From positions 11,470,001-11,534,000 of the forward strand of contig CM046304.1 of assembly GCA_025267735.1 (NCBI GenBank): a stretch of 64,000 nt of DNA. Reading direction: 5' to 3'. Below the pieces are notes generated by a model. The model was given only the letters and a program-made list of their open reading frames with translations, had not been told where the DNA came from and searched no databases. Position numbers and translations under genes: made by a program. The first letter of the stretch is position 1, and each line of letters begins with the position of its first letter. This document shows, one piece after another, positions 59,801 through 64,000 of this stretch. This stretch comes from Mactra quadrangularis (Eukaryota > Mollusca > Bivalvia > Venerida > Mactridae).

Positions 59801-62800
59801 CTGAAGGGAGCACCATTGAATTCGATGAGTATATCCACAATATAGATCCTGTTCAAGTAATTTTATTAAAATTCGTTCGAGCTCATTGTTATGCACATTA
59901 TCTTTTAATTTAGATCTTCTTGTGGGCCTCTTATTGATTCGTTTGGTTTATTCACTTTTAGGTCAATTTGACTTTTGAGAGTAATTATTTACATAAACCT
60001 ATATAGGAAAATAGTCTTCTTTCAGTGTCTCTTGTAAGCGATTCAGGTTATTATGACCATCATTAAAAATTGTACAAATTTATATAAAGTCATGCGCTTG
60101 AAAGTTATCTATGCTTAATGATAAAGGGGGTTATACCTTTAACCCCTTTTCCTTTTTTCTCTGATATCACTTTCTAGAATTGTATTTGCAGGCCAGTAAA
60201 ACTACGTCTTACTCTAGGAGATAACATGAAAATGATGGGGAAAAGATATCCATACAAAGCTCAATACCAGGTATTTACGAGCGTGTCCTGTTGTAAAATG
60301 TTACCATGTATATTGTACTCAGTTGTTCTCAATAAAATTTTTGTGTAAACAAAAATAATAATAAAAATATATACATTGAATGTCGGATTCGGTTATTGAT
60401 TTACAATTCCCTTCATATTAAGACGTTCGAGCATGATAAAAATCCTATAATCTACTTGAACAACCCGCGGCTTCAGTGCTTTGATTGAAATATTAATCAT
60501 CAATCACTGTGGACCTCGATTATCTTTGTACAGGAACATGCATATTATGCATGATATTGATAACTGAGAAGTAATATATATACAATTCTTCGTTTATTTC
60601 ATTTCAAATTGTTTCTATCAGTGTTTTATATCAGTAAGATAATTTATTACCTATTATATGTTAATTCAGATAGGATTTACTGAAGAAGGTATACTAAACG
60701 GTATAAAGTTACAATATTTTGGTGATTGTGGGTGTAATCCAGGTGATGCAACATTCGGTGGCATGGAACTATGGGCGGATAATGGTAGGTAGATTATTGG
60801 TAACTTTATTGTAAATAAAAAAAATCAACGATATTCTATAAGTGAATCTTCTAACTTAGCGCGTCAGTTTAATAAAATAATAGTCTTAAAGTCAAAGATT
60901 GGGAGGGATAAATATATTCAGAAAAATTATAATAAGTAATATTTACACTCTTATTCATTGAGCCACAAGTAATGAATAATTAATTTAGTTTACACGAGAA
61001 TAAATACTTTGAAACTTGAAAAGTGTGGACTCATTTGTTTCCCCTATAAAGGGACAAATTCAAAATTAATAATGAAAATAACACGCCATGTTTTGAAAAT
61101 TGATTTATACATTAATTTATGTCGATTATGTTATGACTCACTTTAGATAGTATATCTGGATAATAGTCTACATGAAATTGTCAAAATATCGTATAAGTAT
61201 TAAGAGCCATACAGTGGAATTTACAAAGGCATCCTCACCTTGCACATAAGATCCGATTCGGTCAGACTACATGTCTCAAGATTGATCGGGTTATATATCA
61301 AATTGTTGTCCATCTTTGTCGTGCTACATGACATAGGGTCAATTTATGCTCTCATGTTGAAATCAAAAGTCTAGAAACATCTTGTTTGGAACCCGATGAA
61401 ATCCTGATGTTACCAATTGTTTTTGTTTCAAATGTTTATCTTTTTGTCTTCCTGGCGTACCAACGAATATACAGCAAGTCTTAGGGAAATCAATGGATGT
61501 ACGTTATCGTCACTCTTTGGTCTTACAAAATACATTTAGTATGCCGAGCTTGAGTATAATACTTTTACGTATCTTATTTCGTGTTGTTTATCTCGTGTAC
61601 ACACTAGCATAGTTTTTTACACAAATGGGTATCATTAAATGAATGGTTAGCATTTTTCATATCATTTATTTTTATTTGTGTTTAATGTTTGTCCTTTATT
61701 TCAGCTTACATGTGTCCAAACTGGTCAATATCATGTACAGCTGTTAAAACTAATCTACCATCAAACACTGCTGCTAGATCACCAGGTTGGTTTTCGCTGT
61801 ATTATCTCTTATGATAATAATAAGGGACTTTAGTCAGTTATCTTTCCCTGATAAAATCTGAAGCAATCCAATTGGTAAGTAGGTCCTTACAGTTGGAATC
61901 CTTGGATTTTATCAGTGAAGTTCTATGTAAGGATAACAAAATATTTCATCTAATATCTTTATAGTAAATGAAGATATTAACAGAAGTGATGAAATTTGGA
62001 TAGTTCTTCACCTTAAAAATACTTGCCTTGAATTTCACACAAATGAAATTATTTACAAAAAAGTCATTTAAGATCAATTTTGGCAAATTGACATTGAAGT
62101 AAGGGTAAAATTGGAGTAATCCAACTAATTGGACCTACCTATTTAAAGAGTATACAAGGGGGAAATAACTGACTAAAGTCTCTTATTAGGGTTTTATCTC
62201 TCACTTAAATAATACTACCATTTTTCTTGTCATTTTCATTTTGCTTACTGTCTAAATTATTATAAATCTTTGATCGATAACAAACGAAATTAATAATAAA
62301 GTTGAGGATTTGACAAATGCATAACACAGGAATTAAGTCTCTTGTTTCCATTGTTTAACTTTCATTTACATTTAGTAACCCCTTCGTAAACAACTTAGAA
62401 ACAGTGTGATACATGTATTTCGTTTTAAAACAAGGCATTTAAAATCAAAGTGATTGAGAAAGAAGAATATATTAAAGGAAATATGTGCTTTATTTTACAG
62501 TGTACTTGATTTGTTTTAATTATCAGACATGTTGTTTTGAATATGATGTGTTTGGTTGTAGGTTTACTTGTTACAGTCAATTGTTCATTTGATATGGATA
62601 GAAGTGCAAAGGGATTCAAAAACATTTTGTATGTAAAGCATAATAAAAAAGTGCGTGGAAAAGTGTTTGGTCAACACATTTAGGCAAACAATTTAATAAT
62701 TTTGTCCTGTGATTTCAGGTTCGTTACCAGCTATATTTATAATGGAATCAATGATGGAGCATGTTGCCAAAACAATAAACAAAGATCCATTAGATATAAG

Positions 62801-63359
62801 ACTGTTGAATATGTTCACTGATACTCAGGTACGTTTTTTTTGTAATTAGTTTTGTATTTACCATGTAAATTTATGAAATACAAGAATATCAGTCGTTAAG
62901 AATTTGTAAAAAGTATTATCCAAGCAAATATGTTGTATAATGGGTAGACAAAGTAAGGAAATGTTATAAATGATACTCCTTGCTTCATATGTTCAGCCTT
63001 TCGTCAATTTAATATTTGTGTTGAGTGTGTTTCTAATGTTTGCTGTGACGTGCTTCAAATAATTACGTCATGTGTGCTGTAGTTTTGATTATTTGTTCAT
63101 TCAAAGTCTGACTAGTTTCCGATCTATTACTCTTTGATAGATGCAAGTTTGTGTTTTTGTTGTTCTATTTAAAAGCTTAAATGTTTTGACATAGACTGCT
63201 GTAATGTTTTGGCCAAAAGTAAAATATATAGATGTATTATAGGTAGATCCATTGTCACAGATGATGTTAACCAACTGTCAACTTAAACCACAAATTGCTT
63301 TACTTCAAGCTAATACAGAATATAATGACAGAATGCAAAAAGTTGTTACATTTAATCAG
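29826..63359 (+). CDS. Xanthine dehydrogenase/aldehyde oxidase-like gene (5' part)
   Basis: Twenty-seven exons, listed separately, encode 1006 codons in one frame with matching phases at every junction. Domains in order are a short Cys-rich zinc-finger-like head (exons 1-2), a plant-type 2Fe-2S domain (CYQGGCGTC) and a second 2Fe-2S domain (SQCGYCTPG, ICRCTGYRP), an FAD domain (FLLGNTAKG; PVRNRGTWAGN), then a molybdenum domain (ACGQAEYVDDIP, GTQYHFHMATQ, GGAYGAKITR, SNTAARSPG). Family members hydroxylate purines or aldehydes using a molybdopterin cofactor. Here GGGFGGKE reads GGAYGAKI and AFRGFG reads AARSPG, so substrate and activity are uncertain; aldehyde-oxidase-like is more likely than true XDH. 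About 300 C-terminal residues lie beyond the window. Confidence 0.9.
29945..33190. other. Unassigned AT-rich intron/intergenic sequence
   Basis: I recognise no coding exon. Short tandem segments with ACAGTTACCTTCAAATACAT-like phrases lie at 30955-31120. TACCGCCGG at 31926 and a CCGGCCTTCAGGCCGG hairpin at 32938 may be ends of an element. If exon 1 at 29826 is real, all of this is intron. Confidence 0.4.
33205..33440 (-). pseudogene. Tc1-like transposase C-terminal fragment
   Basis: The minus strand encodes ERVWDKLNHLVRRGVAAQPL, GELCVRIVHVW, RCKAVLNSHGGHTLY, the usual C-terminal end of Tc1/Tc3-type transposases (HxWDxL...R.R...V.....GG.T.Y). The region just upstream has stops and the catalytic domain is missing, so it is a dead remnant. 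It lies opposite to the molybdo-flavoenzyme gene. Confidence 0.7.
33690..37725. other. Unassigned AT-rich sequence
   Basis: No ORF, RNA gene or clear repeat structure was recognised across these 4 kb, apart from a short SINE-like phrase GTGAAGTTTGGTCATGAAAC near 34018 and a weak copy of the dispersed repeat near 34447. Confidence 0.4.
37731..38604 (+). mobile_element. Non-autonomous element with three internal 164-bp repeats
   Basis: It starts AACAAGAGGGTCCTGAGGAC and ends GCTCAGGTGAGCTAAAAA; the subterminal GCTCAACTGAGT and GCTCAGGTGAGC form inverted motifs. Inside, units starting TTCCTTATATAACTCTATGT recur at 38011, 38175 and 38340, with CTAAGGCGGGGC and GGGGCATAATTTGAACA in each. A (GGAC/GCAC)n run precedes the right end. 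No ORF is present. From memory, elements with such ends are common in bivalve genomes. Confidence 0.7.
38937..39404. mobile_element. TIR element with CAGGGGCGTAGC ends
   Basis: The left end CAGGGGCGTAGCAAGG and the right end, inverted CAGGCGCGTAGCTACC, delimit 468 bp without a convincing ORF. CAGGGGCG-type termini are usual for hAT elements, but the 8-bp flanks (ATAGTGAA, GATTGCAA) do not match well, so the class is tentative. Confidence 0.5.
39666..40085. mobile_element. MITE family 1, copy 3
   Basis: The left arm (TGATCCCGATCTGACCTTTC and onward) and right arm (GAATATTCTTGCATAAAAGT and onward) match the 726 copy in the same orientation. The termini have diverged. It sits 60 nt upstream of exon 2 of the molybdo-flavoenzyme gene. 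Confidence 0.65.
40145..40287 (+). CDS. XDH/AO-like exon 2
   Basis: It lies between TTAAAG and GTAAAT and encodes GANNGIQAATCVQCGHFFKF, then KSTITFKVNGQSYT. The second half is the first strand of the 2Fe-2S domain; the first half is an unusual Cys-rich extension. Confidence 0.8.
40925..41158. repeat. Degenerate tetranucleotide microsatellite (ACAG/ACTG)
   Basis: About 235 bp of imperfect ACAGACAGACCGACTGA-type repeats lie in the intron between exons 2 and 3. Minus-strand ORFs rich in Ser, Val, Cys and Leu here are products of the repeat. Confidence 0.9.
41249..41464 (+). mobile_element. tRNA-derived SINE, copy 1
   Basis: The head has box-A-like TGGCGTAGTGGTTAGCATG and box-B GGGTTCGAGCCC. 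The 3' core CATATATGACC...ATTATGTGTTG-type sequence and a CGACGCAAAAAAACAAG tail follow. Imperfect flanking repeats AATTCCTGA and AATTGCTGA suggest a target duplication. Confidence 0.72.
41797..41966 (+). CDS. XDH/AO-like exon 3
   Basis: It lies between TTCCAG and GTATGT and encodes GPEYSPGSALNGFLRDQ, then the iron-sulfur ligand motif MCYQGGCGTC. It ends NS, with the fourth cysteine first in exon 4. Confidence 0.9.
42488..42751 (+). mobile_element. tRNA-derived SINE, copy 2 (degenerate)
   Basis: It matches the copy at 44826-45111 in plus orientation throughout: GCTATCTCAGATAGCAC, TCTACTGATC, GGCATACTT, CACTGACGAAAGTGTGTGG, GGTTAACAGCTAAA, and the 3' end GCTACGACGTTGAACCCAAC. The tRNA boxes are mutated. 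Confidence 0.7.
42846..43006 (+). CDS. XDH/AO-like exon 4
   Basis: It lies between TTTCAG and GTAAGT and encodes CLVPLYSCDGWEIRTVDYIG, LHPIQKQIA and SQCGYCTPGQVMNMF. It ends the first and begins the second 2Fe-2S domain. Confidence 0.9.
43014..43376 (+). mobile_element. MITE family 2, copy 1, abutting a splice donor
   Basis: About 350 bp are closely similar to 61818-62189 in the same orientation (for example GGTAAGTAGGTCCTTACAGT). The right end GGGGAAATAACTGACTAAGG is intact. The left end lacks its outer TIR and the match begins about 12 nt after the exon 4 donor at 43007. Confidence 0.7.
44476..44580 (-). mobile_element. Degenerate SINE body fragment
   Basis: CTTCGTCAGTGGATGACAAC and CTATGACCAAAC match the body of the SINE at 44826-45111 in the same (minus) orientation; both head and tail are gone. 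Confidence 0.45.
44826..45111 (-). mobile_element. tRNA-derived SINE, copy 3, with target duplication
   Basis: ACTGTTACT is repeated at 44817-44825 and 45112-45120. On the minus strand the head reads GGCTAGCTCAGTTGGTAGCA (box A), then GTGGGTTCGATTCCC (box B). A core with ATATGACCTATAAAATGTGT follows, ending in GGCGTTAAACCCAACAAAAC and CAAA repeats. This resembles bivalve SINEs with a conserved central core. It was inserted 39 nt before exon 5. Confidence 0.85.
45151..45230 (+). CDS. XDH/AO-like exon 5
   Basis: It lies between TACCAG and GTATGT and encodes LTEFYGTGLTKKQVEDSFDG, then VICRCT with the last two cluster ligands. A SINE ends 39 nt upstream. Confidence 0.9.
45577..45655 (+). repeat. 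Dispersed repeat, copy 2
   Basis: AAGCTTTGCATTGATTAGTT and the following GAACGTGACCTCC match the complement of 24404-24485. It lies in the intron between exons 5 and 6 of the molybdo-flavoenzyme gene. Confidence 0.4.
46241..46323 (+). CDS. XDH/AO-like exon 6
   Basis: It lies between TGTTAG and GTAGGA and encodes GYRPILDAFKDMA, completing CRCTGYRPIL, then the linker PHNESTSSAIDDIE. Confidence 0.9.
46914..47121 (+). CDS. XDH/AO-like exon 7
   Basis: It lies between TTTCAG and GTATTA. A Cys-containing linker (CSKTGKTCSGTCKKTP) leads into the FAD domain with WFKPTTEKDITTIL and the nucleotide-binding FLLGNTAK. Confidence 0.88.
47122..47886 (+). other. Intron 7
   Basis: This intron between exons 7 and 8 shows no repeat or ORF that I can support. 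The introns between exons 8 and 18 are similar: AT-rich, short to medium, without recognisable elements. Confidence 0.5.
47887..47966 (+). CDS. XDH/AO-like exon 8
   Basis: It lies between TTGAAG and GTAAGT and encodes GVYSDLGPDNYDIVMDLTGF, then REMYSIS, continuing the FAD-binding fold. Confidence 0.87.
48372..48512 (+). CDS. XDH/AO-like exon 9
   Basis: It lies between TTATAG and GTACGT and encodes FDSDIIFGAGLTYTHLVDIF and LLQRVANLPVRN, the FAD-domain segment that precedes the GTWAGN turn. Confidence 0.88.
49272..49374 (+). CDS. XDH/AO-like exon 10
   Basis: It lies between TTTTAG and GTAAGT and encodes RGTWAGNLCMIHKHNDFPSD, matching the family's (S/T)xGGN...SD flavin contact region with Ala in place of one Gly. 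Confidence 0.88.
49663..49805 (+). CDS. XDH/AO-like exon 11
   Basis: It lies between TTGCAG and GTATAC and encodes DSIDIKDFLKTDITGKLILA and FYKISQRNQ, equivalent to the (K/Y)Q.S.R..D segment of the FAD domain. Confidence 0.86.
50361..50471 (+). CDS. XDH/AO-like exon 12
   Basis: It lies between TCACAG and GTAAGT and encodes NDHSYVTGGFRMKMDKTN and PPVIAYNGLGAKF, the C-terminal FAD subdomain. Confidence 0.86.
50785..50851 (+). CDS. XDH/AO-like exon 13
   Basis: It lies between TTTCAG and GTAAGT and encodes HRATNTEEYLSGKNIGDANV, a short connecting exon. Confidence 0.84.
51340..51440 (+). CDS. XDH/AO-like exon 14
   Basis: It lies between TTTCAG and GTTTGT and encodes ALSTLSSEIIVDSSPVLSSA and YRHDLAVALFYK, the YR..L...L.Y motif that ends the FAD domain. 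Confidence 0.87.
51896..52060 (+). CDS. XDH/AO-like exon 15
   Basis: It lies between TGACAG and GTTTGT. It encodes the inter-domain linker and SSGQQSYDTNKLEWPVTEPL, like the family's SSG.Q.(F/Y)......P segment. Confidence 0.88.
52384..52506 (+). CDS. XDH/AO-like exon 16
   Basis: It lies between TGACAG and GTAAGT and begins the molybdenum domain with ACGQAEYVDDIPSQPGQLEA and LTSIDASEAL, matching TGEA.Y.DD.P...SID.SEA. Confidence 0.9.
52987..53076 (+). CDS. XDH/AO-like exon 17
   Basis: It lies between TTACAG and GTAGCA and encodes KLPGVVKVITAKDIPGVNNW, the PGV..(V/F)(I/F)(T/S)A.D(I/V)PG family motif. Confidence 0.9.
53702..53759 (+). CDS. XDH/AO-like exon 18
   Basis: It lies between TTGTAG and GTATGA and encodes LLAGDKILYCGQPVAIVLA, equivalent to V..VGQP(V/I)..V(V/L)A. 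The next intron (53760-57516) holds the giant inverted repeat. Confidence 0.9.
53760..54025 (+). other. Intron 18 proximal part
   Basis: This is plain AT-rich intron sequence up to the left end of the giant inverted repeat; nothing else was seen. Confidence 0.5.
54026..57264. mobile_element. 3.2-kb giant inverted-repeat (foldback) element
   Basis: The left arm (54026 to about 54890) and right arm (about 56400 to 57264) are inverted copies of each other. Examples are AGGTGAACCGTGCACTTGAG at 54053 and its complement near 57228, and the CACCCTGTCATCATTGAGCA segment in both. Each arm contains two diverged units about 527 bp apart. The extreme ends share TAGTCCTGCAG, and CTT flanks both sides. 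The 1.5-kb centre shows no ORF I recognise. The class is unknown. Confidence 0.82.
57517..57666 (+). CDS. XDH/AO-like exon 19
   Basis: It lies between TGACAG and GTAAGT and encodes EDYGTALGAVYAVKVTYSNI, then TIEDAIKQQSFFP, matching the family's TIEDAI...SF block. Confidence 0.9.
58295..58374 (+). CDS. XDH/AO-like exon 20
   Basis: It lies between TTACAG and GTTTAA and encodes SPMKINGTISMGTQYHFHMA, then TQ. This aligns with GGQEHFYLETQ of XDH; the pterin-contacting Gln is kept, but Glu-His becomes Tyr-His. Confidence 0.88.
58902..59011 (+). CDS. XDH/AO-like exon 21
   Basis: It lies between ATCTAG and GTAACA and encodes ASVCIPTEDGLKVYTGTQWI and QQAIANVTGLKKN, matching the V..STQ........A..LG.... 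strand. Confidence 0.88.
59486..59590 (+). CDS. XDH/AO-like exon 22
   Basis: It lies between TTGTAG and GTAATA and encodes ISIEVKRLGGAYGAKITRNS, then WIAAACGLSAYLSN. XDH has GGGFGGKE here; the Glu that contacts purine in XDH is Ile. Confidence 0.9.
60192..60270 (+). CDS. XDH/AO-like exon 23
   Basis: It lies between TTGCAG and GTATTT and encodes RPVKLRLTLGDNMKMMGKRY, then PYKAQYQ. The Arg of the GxRHPF motif is kept, as KRYPY. Confidence 0.9.
60670..60784 (+). CDS. XDH/AO-like exon 24
   Basis: It lies between ATTCAG and GTAGGT and encodes IGFTEEGILNGIKLQYFGDC and GCNPGDATFGGMELWADN, the 'GF...G.(I/L)......D.G' strand pair. Confidence 0.88.
61705..61785 (+). CDS. XDH/AO-like exon 25
   Basis: It lies between TTTCAG and GTTGGT and encodes AYMCPNWSISCTAVKTNLPS, then NTAARSP. 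In XDH this is TNLPSNTAFRGFG; the Arg remains, while the flanking Phe and Gly residues are replaced. Confidence 0.9.
61818..62189 (+). mobile_element. MITE family 2, copy 2
   Basis: The left end AATAAGGGACTTTAGTCAGT and the inverted right end AATAAGAGACTTTAGTCAGT are TIRs that continue into TAT.TTCCC. The body matches the copy at 43014. It lies in the intron between exons 25 and 26, with no ORF. Confidence 0.75.
62719..62828 (+). CDS. XDH/AO-like exon 26
   Basis: It lies between TTTCAG and GTACGT and encodes GSLPAIFIMESMMEHVAKTI, then NKDPLDIRLLNM, equivalent to the E....(I/V)A......DP...R..N helix. Confidence 0.9.
63243..63359 (+). CDS. XDH/AO-like exon 27
   Basis: It lies between TTATAG and GTATAT and encodes VDPLSQMMLTNCQLKPQIAL and NDRMQKVVTFNQ. 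It is the last exon visible; the reading frame continues outside the window. Confidence 0.85.
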
Positions 63360-63494
63360 GTATATTTTTACTATTATTTATTTTGACAACCCTAAATACG
63401 CCATACTTTTACGAAATTAGTTTACCGAAATAGTTTAAAATATTATTAAATTAAATAAAAGCAACAAAAATCCCGTTGTTTATAAATATGGAAT

Positions 63495-64000
63495 ATAGCA
63501 TGGGGAATAACGTTTTGTGTCCTATCGAAACGAGTCTATTGAGTGGGTCTCTACCATTAAAATAACAACATTAAGAGATGTTACCCAGATGCCTATTGCC
63601 TTGCATAATGCTGTTTTACCCCCTTTCACATTATTTACACATGACACTCTAATCAACATCAATATTCGAGAAGATGAAATAATTAATATCATTAGTAATC
63701 TAGATTCTAACAAAGCTGTCGGACCAGATTTTATTTCTCATAAAGTTCTAAAAAATGTCAAATTTACTCTCTCTAAACCTTTGTGTAAGCTCTTTAATAA
63801 ATCCCTTCGTGTTGGTCATTTTCCGTCTCAATGGAAGTCTGCTTTAGTTTTACCATTATACAAAAAAGGAGATAAGTATGTCCAGGTAACTACCGTCCAA
63901 TATCACTGTTAAGTTGCGTAGATAAACTTTTTGAACGATGCGTATACAAACACATGTACAATTTTTTCATTCATAAACATCTAATATACAATAAACAAGC
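63495..64000 (+). pseudogene. LINE reverse transcriptase fragment (runs off the window)
   Basis: The frame from 63517 encodes SNLDSNKAVGPDFISHKVLK, LFNKSLRVGHFPSQWK and LPLYKKGDK, the fingers region of a non-LTR reverse transcriptase. After KKGDK the frame shifts by one base and resumes as NYRPISLLSCVDKLFERCV. It lies in the intron after exon 27 and continues past the window end. The frameshift makes it inactive. Confidence 0.82.

Noticed and set aside
62563..62680. Possible additional XDH-like exon after GGTTGTAG
   Set aside because: The frame is open but no donor follows, and exons 25 and 26 already join in phase across conserved sequence.

Overview
The window is AT-rich, intron-rich animal DNA crowded with transposons. 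tRNA-derived SINEs with a shared 3' core, a small Helitron, an intact mariner, a DIRS-type retrotransposon and several TIR elements, together with a multi-domain C-type lectin gene and a long molybdo-flavoenzyme gene, suggest a mollusc, most likely a bivalve. This is inferred from family content; no taxonomic marker gene is present.

Layout. (1) 1-15.5 kb: the 3' part of a + strand gene encoding at least three tandem C-type lectin-like domains. Each domain is split over three exons of 73, 125 and 234 nt (432 nt per module) and bounded by phase-1 introns. Its introns hold a DIRS-type tyrosine-recombinase retrotransposon (3750-8756) nested inside a TIR DNA element (3123-8864), a Helitron (12627-12942) and an intact mariner (13185-14521). 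(2) 15.6-16.8 kb: a 79-bp minisatellite. (3) 16.8-21 kb, minus strand: PHD finger, SWIM finger, MULE-type transposase remnants, a basic spacer ORF and a spliced SGNH-hydrolase-like gene. This may be one decayed transposon-derived gene. (4) 20.3-29.7 kb: TIR elements, including a second copy of the 3123 element (25113-28468) interrupted by a MULE-like element with a 9-bp target duplication, then locally duplicated repeats. (5) 29.8 kb to beyond 63.4 kb, + strand: a xanthine dehydrogenase/aldehyde oxidase-like gene. Twenty-six exons from 40145 to 63359 keep phase at every junction. A candidate first exon at 29826-29869 also fits in phase. They encode the 2Fe-2S, FAD and most of the molybdenum domain; roughly the last 300 residues lie beyond the window. 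Its introns carry SINEs, a duplicated MITE, a 3.2-kb giant inverted repeat and a LINE fragment.

How the parts relate. The two host genes are unrelated: one probably makes a secreted or surface recognition protein, the other a redox enzyme. Most other sequence is mobile DNA inserted in their introns or between them. The most notable points are the zinc-finger-like head spliced onto a molybdo-flavoenzyme with altered active-site motifs, the apparently young DIRS-type element whose empty site is preserved elsewhere in the window, and the SGNH/MULE/SWIM/PHD cluster. All assignments come from reading the sequence; no database search was possible.
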